Source of the DNA: Phycisphaeraceae bacterium
GTDB lineage: Bacteria > Planctomycetota > Phycisphaerae > Phycisphaerales > Phycisphaeraceae
DNA: 64,000 nucleotides
Reading direction: 5' to 3'
Assembly (NCBI GenBank): GCA_020851735.1
Contig: JADZCD010000011.1
Location: 36,221-100,220 of the forward strand
The number at the start of each line of letters is the position of its first letter. The stretch's first letter is position 1. Of this stretch, positions 8,773 through 15,706 are shown piece after piece. The position numbers and the translations under genes were made by a program. The notes below the pieces were generated by a model. It made no database searches, was not told the origin of the DNA, and saw only the letters and a list, made by a program, of their open reading frames with translations.

Positions 8773-9906
8773 ATGGTACCGCGTGTGGCATTGATCATGT
8801 ACACCTCTCCTTCGCAGGAACGAGGGCTGTTGGCGGGGATCAGCCAATATGTGCGCACGCACAATCGCTGGTCGCTGTATGTCCAGTCGCATTGGATGGA
8901 TAACCCCGAAGGGCTGGCGAGTTGGAAAGGTGATGGCATTATCGCCTATGTGAATAACAGTCATCTGCTGGAAGCGATCCGCCAGACGGGCTTGCCGACC
9001 GTGAACGTGGCGGAGGGTCTTGAGCAGCCGCTGATTCCCGCGGTGCTGCCTGACAATCACGCCATTGGAAGACTGGTGGCTCAGGCATTTCTCGACAACG
9101 GCTTTACCAATTTCGCCTTCTCCGGAATTAACACAGCCATCTACTCCAATGAGCGCATGGAGGGATTTGAGAAGACCATCCAAGCGCAAGGCTACAAGTG
9201 TTACCGTTGCCACGGCGACGAGGAATACGACTGGAATGAACCGCCGAAAGGTTTGGAAGATTCGATTCGGGCTCTGCCAAAGCCGGTGGGTTTGTTCGCC
9301 TGTTTCGACGCCCGGGCGCGACAGGTGGTGGAGACCTGCCACAATCAGGGCATCGCGGTGCCCGAAGAGGTGGCGGTGATCGGCGTCAACGACGATGAAC
9401 TGATCTGCAACCTGGCGGAAGTGCCGTTGTCCAGCGTGTCGTTGCGTTCCGAGCAGCGTGGCTACGAAGCCGCCCGGATGCTCGACCAGCTGATGGCTGG
9501 GCAGCGGGTGGAAGAGGTGATCCGCATCGGCCCGCAGCACGTGGTGACGCGGCGTTCCTCGGACATGCTGGCGATCGACGATCCGGAAGTGGCGCAGGCG
9601 GTGCGGTACATTCGGCTGCACGCCACCGAGCCGATCGGAGTTCAGCACGTGGTGGACAAGGTGCTGGTGTCCCGGCGCTCACTGGAAAGGCGCTTCCGCC
9701 GCATCCTGGGCCGCACGCCCTCGGACGAAATCACCCGCGTGCGCGTGGAAAGAGCCCGGCAACTGCTGGATGAAACCGACCTGCCGATGACGCAGATCGC
9801 CTCGGCCAGCGGCCTGGGCGACGCGGTGAATCTAAGCCGGGTCTTTAAGCGCAAGACCGGCATGACGCCGTCGCAATGTCGGGAAAAGCGCTATTTGAGC
9901 CGGTGA
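8773..9906 (+). CDS. XylR-type AraC-family transcriptional regulator
   Basis: 377 aa. Residues 1-270 form a periplasmic-binding-protein/LacI-like sugar sensor: PRVALIMYTSPSQERGLLAGI at the start, then VLPDNHAIGRLVAQAFLDNG and EEVAVIGVNDDELICNLAEV. Residues 285-377 form an AraC-type double helix-turn-helix with the signature LPMTQIASASGLGDAVNLSRVFKRKTG. This architecture is that of E. coli XylR and is greatly expanded in Phycisphaerae. It probably senses a monosaccharide in the cytoplasm and activates nearby genes. The closest candidate target is the divergent PEP-CTERM gene. The ATG follows AAGGACAGGACCT, a weak ribosome site. Confidence 0.9.
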   Translation: MVPRVALIMYTSPSQERGLLAGISQYVRTHNRWSLYVQSHWMDNPEGLASWKGDGIIAYVNNSHLLEAIRQTGLPTVNVAEGLEQPLIPAVLPDNHAIGRLVAQAFLDNGFTNFAFSGINTAIYSNERMEGFEKTIQAQGYKCYRCHGDEEYDWNEPPKGLEDSIRALPKPVGLFACFDARARQVVETCHNQGIAVPEEVAVIGVNDDELICNLAEVPLSSVSLRSEQRGYEAARMLDQLMAGQRVEEVIRIGPQHVVTRRSSDMLAIDDPEVAQAVRYIRLHATEPIGVQHVVDKVLVSRRSLERRFRRILGRTPSDEITRVRVERARQLLDETDLPMTQIASASGLGDAVNLSRVFKRKTGMTPSQCREKRYLSR

Positions 9907-9987
9907 GCGGCCCGTCCACGCGCACCTGATCAAGTCCATCCCGGCGGGCTCTGTGCCGAAAGCTCTCCACGGCAACGTCGCAAGCGG

Positions 9988-10003
9988 TGGAATATCCGTT
10001 GCA
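9988..10003 (+). promoter_or_regulatory. Candidate sigma54 (-24/-12) promoter of the DsrE lipoprotein
   Basis: TGG at 9988-9990 and TTGCA at 9999-10003 place the invariant GG and GC twelve bases apart, as in TGGCACG-N4-TTGCW. The -12 box is perfect. The -24 box keeps only TGG and one further base. It lies 80 nt before the ATG at 10083, next to a sigma54 activator gene. Moderate at best on sequence alone. Confidence 0.4.
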
Positions 10004-10011
10004 TGAGCGCT

Positions 10012-10037
10012 TGGGCAAAGTTGGTGGACTTTGCCCA
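10012..10037 (+). other. Stem-loop in the putative 5' leader of the DsrE lipoprotein
   Basis: TGGGCAAAG (10012-10020) pairs perfectly with CTTTGCCCA (10029-10037) across an 8-nt loop. No T-tract follows, so it is not a standard terminator. If transcription starts about 12 nt after the -12 box, the hairpin would sit at the very 5' end of the mRNA, where such structures protect transcripts. It could instead be a protein-binding site or a rho-dependent end of the regulator gene. Confidence 0.4.
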
Positions 10038-10082
10038 CGGCGATAACATACAAAGTTGAAACTCTGCGAACAGGAGGCCCCC

Positions 10083-10538
10083 ATGTCTAAGCGCGATTTC
10101 ATCGTCCGTTGGACGGCCGGGTTAATGTTGTCGGTATTGCTTCTTGGCGGCTGTGCCTCGACCGGCCAGTCGAACTCGTCCGTGCAGGACGGCGTTTTTG
10201 TGCACATCAAATCAGGGCCCGATCAGGCCCACAGCGTACTCATGGGTCTGCGCATGGCGCAGATGATGTCGGCCGACCGGGACGTTCTGGTCTACTTCGA
10301 CGTCGACGGCATTGAGGTGGTGCTCAAAGACGCGCCGGACCTGCAGATGGCCCCCCTCGGTTCCTCCCAGGCCATGCTCAAGGATCTGCTGACCCGCCGC
10401 GTGCCGGTCTACGCCTGTCCGGGCTGCCTGAAGGCTGCGGGCAAGACGCCAGAGCAATTGGCCCCGGGCGTGCAGGTCGCGCAGAAGGAGGCGTTTTTTC
10501 GCTTCACCCAGGGACGGATCCTGACGCTGGATTACTGA
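10083..10538 (+). CDS. DsrE/DsrF-like lipoprotein
   Basis: 151 aa from ATG 10083, with AGGAGG 7 nt upstream. The N-terminus is a lipoprotein signal with lipobox LLGGC, so the mature protein should be membrane-anchored outside the cytoplasm. The rest is a DsrE/F/Tus-like fold: VHIKSGPDQAHSVLMGLRMA, a central VLVYFDVDGIEVVLKD strand-helix, then VPVYACPGCLKAAG with the conserved cysteine position used by DsrE proteins for sulfur transfer. Most DsrE proteins are cytoplasmic sulfur carriers, so an exported lipoprotein form suggests periplasmic sulfur or thiol handling. The stop overlaps the convergent sigma54 activator gene by 7 nt. Confidence 0.75.
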   Translation: MSKRDFIVRWTAGLMLSVLLLGGCASTGQSNSSVQDGVFVHIKSGPDQAHSVLMGLRMAQMMSADRDVLVYFDVDGIEVVLKDAPDLQMAPLGSSQAMLKDLLTRRVPVYACPGCLKAAGKTPEQLAPGVQVAQKEAFFRFTQGRILTLDY

Positions 10539-11923
10539 ACGGCTGGATCCTCCTTAAGCCCATACGTCTTGATGCGCTGGTACAGCGTGGTTCGACTGAC
10601 GCCCAAACGCCGGGCCGCCTTGGCGACGTTCCAACCCGAGTGAACTAGCATTTCCTGGACCGACGCACGTGACAAATCGGGCGGGCGCGGGTTCGACGGT
10701 ACGATCGGCCGCGCCCCGGCGCTGGTCGAAGCGGGTTCGGACGACCGGACCGAAGCCAGGTCCGGCGGCAGGTGTTCGCGGCGGATGTTCCCCTGCCGAG
10801 CCTTGACGAAGGCGTACTCGATGATGTTCTCCAATTCGCGGACGTTGCCCGGCCAGGGATAATCCATCAGGAGCGCCAGCACGTCGGCATCCAATCCCTC
10901 GATCGGCCTGCCCGTTTCCTGCTTGAACTGTTCGACAAAGTGCTGGGCCAGCAGCGGGATGTCGTCCCGCCGTTCCGCCAGGCTCGGCAGCCGAATCGGC
11001 ACCACCCGCAGGCGATAGTACAGATCCTGGCGAAACTGACCTTCGGCGACGAGCCGTTCCAGCTCGCGGTGGGTGGCGGCGATGACACGGATGTCGATTT
11101 TCAGAGATTTTTCGCTGCCGAGTCGTTCGATAGTGTGTTCCTGGAGCACCCGAAGAAGCTTGACCTGCGTGGCAGGCAGGACGTCACCGATCTCGTCGAG
11201 AAAGATGCTGCCGCCCGAGGCGATTTCGAACCGTCCGCGCTTGTCCCGCATCGCTCCGGTGTAGGCCCCGCGCATGTGGCCGAACAACTCGCTCTCCAGC
11301 AGCGTTTCCGGAAGAGCTGAACAGTTGACCGGCACGAACGGCCCGGGCGCTCGCTGGCTGAGGAAGTGAATGGCCCGAGCCACGAGTTCCTTGCCCGTGC
11401 CGGTGGGGCCTTCGATCAACACCGAGGCATCCGACTCGGCCACATGCTCGATCAGGTCGAACACCGTCTGCATCGATCGGCTCTTGCCGATGATGTTGTG
11501 CAGGCGATGCCGCTGCCTCAGATCGCGGCGCAGCTGCGAGAGCTCGGTGATGTCCCGGAACATCACCACGCCGCCGGCGGGCGATCGGGCGGCGGACCGA
11601 AACACCGCCGTCCGCAATCGCAGCACCTTGCGACTTCCCGAGGGCGTGCGCATGGCCAGGTCGAAATCCGGCAACGCCAGTTGCGCGGCGATCGACCGGC
11701 GCAGAGTGGAGCCCGCGTCACAGGCCTGTTCCCCCAGCAGACACGGGCACCCTAAGTGCAAGGCCTCCGCCTTGGTCGTCTCCAGGATCTGACAGGCGGC
11801 CCGATTGATGCCGATGATCCGGCCTTCAATGGTCAGCGTCAGGACGCCCTCATCCAGGCTGTCAAGGACATCCTCGAAGTGTCCCTGCCATCCTTGCGGC
11901 ATGGATCGATCGCGACCAGCCAT
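10532..11923 (-). CDS. Sigma54-dependent activator (PAS-AAA+-Fis)
   Basis: 463 aa. Residues 15-125 are a PAS sensor containing a cysteine cluster (C59, C61, C68). Residues 142-370 are the sigma54-interaction AAA+ domain, with Walker A GPTGTGKE (172-179), the loop GAYTGA (219-224) that contacts sigma54, Walker B SIFLDEIGD (239-247) and an R-finger region. The C-terminus has a Fis-type helix-turn-helix (WNVAKAARRLGVSRTTLYQRI). No receiver domain is present, so it is not a two-component regulator. The PAS cysteines suggest a redox or metal ligand. It is flanked by two lipoprotein genes, both with candidate -24/-12 promoters and both with thiol chemistry. These are the obvious targets. Confidence 0.92.
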   Translation of the reverse strand: MAGRDRSMPQGWQGHFEDVLDSLDEGVLTLTIEGRIIGINRAACQILETTKAEALHLGCPCLLGEQACDAGSTLRRSIAAQLALPDFDLAMRTPSGSRKVLRLRTAVFRSAARSPAGGVVMFRDITELSQLRRDLRQRHRLHNIIGKSRSMQTVFDLIEHVAESDASVLIEGPTGTGKELVARAIHFLSQRAPGPFVPVNCSALPETLLESELFGHMRGAYTGAMRDKRGRFEIASGGSIFLDEIGDVLPATQVKLLRVLQEHTIERLGSEKSLKIDIRVIAATHRELERLVAEGQFRQDLYYRLRVVPIRLPSLAERRDDIPLLAQHFVEQFKQETGRPIEGLDADVLALLMDYPWPGNVRELENIIEYAFVKARQGNIRREHLPPDLASVRSSEPASTSAGARPIVPSNPRPPDLSRASVQEMLVHSGWNVAKAARRLGVSRTTLYQRIKTYGLKEDPAVQ

Positions 11924-11964
11924 CGTGTGACCTTTCCGTGCAAAATACCGTTTTCTAAGTGAAC

Positions 11965-12035
11965 ATATGTGTACATCAACTTTACATAAACGTTAGTCTA
12001 ATAAACACTAATGTACAACCTGTATCGTACGTTAT
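11965..12035. promoter_or_regulatory. Possible enhancer sites for the sigma54 activator
   Basis: A+T-rich gap between the activator and its divergent neighbour, with three GTAC-centred words (11971, 12013, 12027; for example ATGTGTACAT and TAATGTACAA) 70-140 nt upstream of the candidate -24/-12 promoter. Enhancer-binding proteins usually bind short inverted repeats at this distance. The match is suggestive only. Confidence 0.3.
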
Positions 12036-12101
12036 TTTGAGGCTGATATCCATAAGTTATTTGTTTGGAGAAATTTAAAAATTACGGCGTGGCTGCGCCG
12101 C

Positions 12102-12117
12102 TTGGCACGGCGCGTGC
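12102..12117 (+). promoter_or_regulatory. Strong sigma54 (-24/-12) promoter candidate
   Basis: TTGGCACG (12102-12109), four bases, then GTGC (12114-12117). The -24 box is a perfect YTGGCACG. The -12 box differs from TTGC at one base. GG and GC are correctly spaced. It lies about 60 nt before the ATG of the thioredoxin-fold lipoprotein and beside a sigma54 activator gene. Confidence 0.7.
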
Positions 12118-12179
12118 CCATGAGTGATCCATCGGAATAGAACTGCCGTAGCCGTAAAACAAGGAAAGGAAAAGGTGCT

Positions 12180-12794
12180 ATGAAAGCTGATCGATCCAAT
12201 CGCATGGTCCGGTGGGGTTTGCTCGTCGTTCTGCCGTCCGTTCTGTGGATGTCCGGGTGCAGCCTGGACCCTGCGCCCAAACAGGTGCGCTCCGGTTTGT
12301 CCCTGGCGGACTATGGACCGTACAGCCTGAAACTGAAAGACCGGGCCCCTGACTTCGTTTTTGTCGACGACCAGGGCAACCTGCGGCGGATGAGCGAACT
12401 GCCCGGCCACGTCACCCTGGTGGTGTTCCCGGAGTCCTCCGGTTGGCCTAAGTGCGACGTCTGCCAGAAAGTCGCCCAACTGACCGCCAAGCTCGATTCC
12501 CCGACCGCACGGGTTCTGGCGGTCAGCGTGGTCAAGCCGGACAAGCCGGCCGACAACGCCCTGGCGGCCATGGATAGCTGCCGCATCGGCACGGATCGGC
12601 TGCTGACGATCGTCGACAGTCAGGGGCAGATCCGTTACCTCTACGGCCCAAAGGTGGACGGCATGTTCTACGTCATGAACGATCAGCATCGCGTCTTCGC
12701 CATGGGCAGACTCAGCGACTGGGATGCGATCGATCGCGGCCTTCGCGGCGCGGTGCGATCAGCCGAGAGCCACACCGGCCCCAACATTCCCTAA
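12180..12794 (+). CDS. Thioredoxin-fold (redoxin-like) lipoprotein
   Basis: 204 aa. The signal has lipobox WMSGC (Cys 27), so it is an exported lipoprotein. After a short linker comes a peroxiredoxin/SCO-like domain: LKDRAPDFVFVDDQGNLRRM, then VTLVVFPESSGWPKCDVCQK carrying a CDVC redox pair, RVLAVSVVKPD, and a C-terminal ITTVD-like strand (LLTIVDSQGQIRYLYGP). The CxxC is shifted slightly relative to classical thioredoxins, so it could be a thiol reductase, a peroxidase-like protein or a metal chaperone. It is divergent from the sigma54 activator and has the best -24/-12 promoter in the window. A strong terminator follows. Confidence 0.7.
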   Translation: MKADRSNRMVRWGLLVVLPSVLWMSGCSLDPAPKQVRSGLSLADYGPYSLKLKDRAPDFVFVDDQGNLRRMSELPGHVTLVVFPESSGWPKCDVCQKVAQLTAKLDSPTARVLAVSVVKPDKPADNALAAMDSCRIGTDRLLTIVDSQGQIRYLYGPKVDGMFYVMNDQHRVFAMGRLSDWDAIDRGLRGAVRSAESHTGPNIP

Positions 12795-12816
12795 AACCGT
12801 CTACCCCACGTTTCGG

Positions 12817-12853
12817 GCGGCCCCCCGTTCCCGCAACGGCTGGGGCCGCTTTG
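12817..12853 (+). terminator. Terminator after the redoxin-like lipoprotein
   Basis: GCGGCCCC (12817-12824) pairs with GGGGCCGC (12842-12849), with an inner CCGTT/AACGG stem, followed by TTTGT. The T-tract is short. The cytochrome genes converge from the other side. Confidence 0.6.
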
Positions 12854-12885
12854 TCATGGCCCCCACGAGCCGACGCGCGGCCGAC

Positions 12886-13506
12886 TTAGGGCGTAACCGT
12901 CGGTTCCGAATCGTCCTCGGTCAACTCCCAGCCGGTGATCATGGCCCAGATATTGGACCACAGCGTCCGGCCGGTGGTGGTCAGGTAGATGTGGGCGCAC
13001 ATGAAGGCGGTCAGCCCGTAGGCTGCCACGGTGTGCATAAGCGCGATCGGCCGCAGCGCCGTCGGGGCCAACGATGCTCCCCATTGGTTGTAGTAGTAAT
13101 ACAGAAAACCACTGCTGACCAGCACGGGGATCACCAGGACCTTCAGGCCCAGGTAGGTCAGTTTCTGCAGCGGATTGAATTTGGCGATGGCGGTCTTCCG
13201 CACGGGATGGGGCCCGTGCCGGAAGATGTCGATCAGGTAGAAACGCACCATCGTCAGAAGAAACTGACGAGTGGGAAGGTATTGCCGCCATTGGCTGGTC
13301 GTAAAGTGCCAGAAAATGGCAAAGGCGATCAGGACCACGAACACCCACGCCAACCGCCGGTGCAGCATGACGGCGGTTTCGAAGCCGAAGAGGTCCAGAC
13401 CCTGGAAGTGGATGTCAAAGCCGGTCAATCCCAGCAAGACGACCAGCATCGCCTGGGTCCAGTGCCAGAAGCGGTTGAAGCGGCTGTAGATCAGCTCATG
13501 TTTCAT
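12886..13506 (-). CDS. Membrane cytochrome b (formate dehydrogenase gamma/thiosulfate reductase type)
   Basis: 206 aa, four hydrophobic helices. Histidines are placed for two b hemes: FNRFWHWTQA (helix 1), AVMLHRRLAW (helix 2), then ALMHTVAAY and FMCAHIYLTTTG in the last two helices. This is the di-heme cytochrome b556/b561 fold of quinol-oxidising subunits. The start overlaps the stop of the octaheme cytochrome gene by four bases. Together they suggest a module passing electrons between the quinone pool and the periplasmic multiheme enzyme. The direction, and the true substrate, cannot be told from sequence. Confidence 0.85.
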   Translation of the reverse strand: MKHELIYSRFNRFWHWTQAMLVVLLGLTGFDIHFQGLDLFGFETAVMLHRRLAWVFVVLIAFAIFWHFTTSQWRQYLPTRQFLLTMVRFYLIDIFRHGPHPVRKTAIAKFNPLQKLTYLGLKVLVIPVLVSSGFLYYYYNQWGASLAPTALRPIALMHTVAAYGLTAFMCAHIYLTTTGRTLWSNIWAMITGWELTEDDSEPTVTP

Positions 13507-15338
13507 GACGGATTTCTCCTTCCCATCAGGATGCGCAACAACCCGTGCAGGGCGGCTCCACCTAAGGCGACGGCGATCATGGCCAGCCCGGCGTCGTCGA
13601 CCAGGTCGCTGCGGTCACGGCCGGGCATGTAGAAACCGGTAAGCGACGCCAAGCGCCCCTGTTCGGGGCGGTGGCACTCCTCGCATCGCACCGCGTGTTC
13701 CTTGGGTGCGATCATGTGAGCCAACGGCCAAAGCATCTGCGTCTGGATGAAGCCGTATTCCCCGCTGTAGGGTTGTCCGACATAAGCCATGCCGGCCTGG
13801 ATGGATTTGCCCCAGTCAAAATCGGACCAATAAGCCCCGGACCCGGGCGGGCCGAACAGTTTGGGCACGACCAAGGTTTTGTTTTTCACGTCGTAGGGTT
13901 GGCGCCCGCGGTGGATCTTCACCGGCCAGATGCGCGACCCCCGATCGTCCGCCGATCCGTGCAAGGTGTTGATGGGCACCACCGTCTGACGGTCGTCAAG
14001 GCGGTCGAATCGGCCGGTGCGGCGGCCCAGGTCGCGGCCGGGGGTCTGGTCGTCGATCGTGTCGCCGATGAACGTGTGGCCGACTCTTCCGTTGAACCAG
14101 ACGTAGTCCGGCCATTCGTCGCGTGCCCAGATGAATGAACCCTTCTTGCTGTCATAGCTGGATACTTTCTCGCCCTTGACCTCCACCGTCTCGGTCAGGG
14201 CCTTGCCGTCAGGCCCCAGGCGTCCGGCTGACTCCCAGTCCCACCACATCTTGGTGGCCTTGCGACGGGCGAAAGACGGAATGTGGCAGGTCTGGCAGGC
14301 CAGCCGGTCGGTATGGTCGTTGAGCTTGGCGCTGACGTGCGGCGCGTCGGTGTGGCACGCCTGGCAGTCGAGCAGATTGGCCTCGATTCCCCGCCGCGCC
14401 ACCGCATCCTGACCCATCGGCGGTATGGTGAAACACCTGCCGGCGATCTTGTGGTCACGCGTGGTATGGCAGGTCGTGCAGTTGAAATCAATGCCCTGGT
14501 GGCTCATGTGCACGTCCAGATCGCGCTGGGGCTGATCGAGCGTGACGTCCATGTCGCCGTGCTTGACGCCCTCTCCGCCGCCGCCGAAAAAGTGACAAGT
14601 GCCGCAGGTGTATCGGGACGGCTTGCCCACGTGCATGGCGACCTGCTTCAGATCCACCGGCGGCCAGTTCTTGCCCTCGAACGGGCGACCCTGGGGGTAC
14701 TTCTCGGCGTAGACCGGATGGCCCGCGTCCGTGGGGAATTTCTTGTACGTGCGGGTGGTGTCGTGGCAGATCAGGCAATCCACCAGGTTCGGATTGTCAA
14801 AATCAAAGGAGGTGTTTTTCCATCCATAGCCGATGTGACATGAAGTGCAGCGGGGCTCGTTGGAACCCAAGGCGATGCAGAAGTTGTTGATCACGTGTTC
14901 CGCCTTGCCCACCTCAATGCCCTGACGCTGCTCAAGCTCCTTGCGGGCCCCTGGACAAATCCAGGTCCAGTGGCTGGTCTTCATCACCTGGGCCGACGCC
15001 TCGGTATGGCAGGTCAGGCACGCGGCGGTGACGGCCGGCCCGTCCTGGAAGTCCTGCTGAAGAATTTCAAAGCGTGTGTGATCCGCCGTCGGATTGGACG
15101 GTCGATGGACGGATATTGTCCGCGGATCAATCGTGGTCGACGTCTGGGCCGGGGTGGACACCGGTTGGCTTGGCGCCGTCGCCGGCATCGAAGCCGGCGA
15201 CTGGTCCGCGGCCGTCGAGGCGACGAACATCCCATAGGCCGCCGTAAGTCCGGCCGCCGAAATCACCAAAGCCGTCATCGCAAACCGCCCGCGGCCGCCA
15301 AACCGTGAAGGCAATCGACGGTCATCGAAGTCCGCCAT
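13503..15338 (-). CDS. Octaheme c-type cytochrome (tetrathionate-reductase-like, OTR family)
   Basis: 611 aa from ATG 15338 (AAGGAG 8 nt upstream). A longer frame to 15521 lacks a ribosome site. An N-terminal signal/anchor (FAMTALVISAAGLTAAYGMF) is followed by exactly eight CxxCH heme sites: CLTCH, CTSCH, CLICH, CGTCH, CTTCH, CQACH, CQTCH, CEECH. A C-terminal hydrophobic helix precedes the basic tail GRRNPS. Octaheme OTR proteins reduce tetrathionate, nitrite or hydroxylamine in vitro; the physiological substrate of most members is unknown. It is membrane-attached at the periplasmic face and coupled to the downstream cytochrome b. Neighbouring DsrE and redoxin lipoproteins make sulfur compounds plausible. 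I found no -24/-12 promoter upstream. Confidence 0.85.
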   Translation of the reverse strand: MADFDDRRLPSRFGGRGRFAMTALVISAAGLTAAYGMFVASTAADQSPASMPATAPSQPVSTPAQTSTTIDPRTISVHRPSNPTADHTRFEILQQDFQDGPAVTAACLTCHTEASAQVMKTSHWTWICPGARKELEQRQGIEVGKAEHVINNFCIALGSNEPRCTSCHIGYGWKNTSFDFDNPNLVDCLICHDTTRTYKKFPTDAGHPVYAEKYPQGRPFEGKNWPPVDLKQVAMHVGKPSRYTCGTCHFFGGGGEGVKHGDMDVTLDQPQRDLDVHMSHQGIDFNCTTCHTTRDHKIAGRCFTIPPMGQDAVARRGIEANLLDCQACHTDAPHVSAKLNDHTDRLACQTCHIPSFARRKATKMWWDWESAGRLGPDGKALTETVEVKGEKVSSYDSKKGSFIWARDEWPDYVWFNGRVGHTFIGDTIDDQTPGRDLGRRTGRFDRLDDRQTVVPINTLHGSADDRGSRIWPVKIHRGRQPYDVKNKTLVVPKLFGPPGSGAYWSDFDWGKSIQAGMAYVGQPYSGEYGFIQTQMLWPLAHMIAPKEHAVRCEECHRPEQGRLASLTGFYMPGRDRSDLVDDAGLAMIAVALGGAALHGLLRILMGRRNPS

Positions 15339-15706
15339 AGCAGAATCTCCTTGCCCCACATCAGACATAATTATCGAGTTTATTGGATTCGAATCTTTAT
15401 TCTCTACAGGCCCGCAGAAGTGCTCGATCTTGTCCTGTTGCAGGGACGCGGACCAATAGTTGAACAGCCATTTTTTCTTTGTTGTGTTGACACTGAATCT
15501 CCAGCCAGATGATTGCGTCACCGGCGACCAGAGGAAGATGAGATGGCTGGCTGATTGGGGAACCAGGCGCGGGCTTTCGGTTCCCGGCGAGATCGTTTTA
15601 CCCGATCATCGAAGGCCAAACAGGCGTCGGTGCATATCGAAGGACACTCAGGTCGCCACTTCGCGCACGCAGATGACCATTCGGCCGGCAGTCTGTTTTC
15701 GTGTGG
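15339..15706. other. Gap between the octaheme cytochrome and the GH38-like gene
   Basis: About 370 bases, no supported gene. The part next to 15338 should contain the promoter of the cytochrome operon (A+T-rich at 15361-15410), and the part next to 15707 the end of the GH38-like gene. I looked for a -24/-12 pair on the minus strand and found only off-spaced matches. Confidence 0.5.

Noticed and set aside
8749..9648. A 299-residue frame opposite the XylR-type regulator
   Set aside because: Shadow of the AraC/XylR gene, which has full domain structure on the plus strand.
15339..15700. Sigma54 promoter for the octaheme cytochrome
   Set aside because: The best minus-strand matches have the GG and GC pairs one base too far apart, which abolishes sigma54 recognition.
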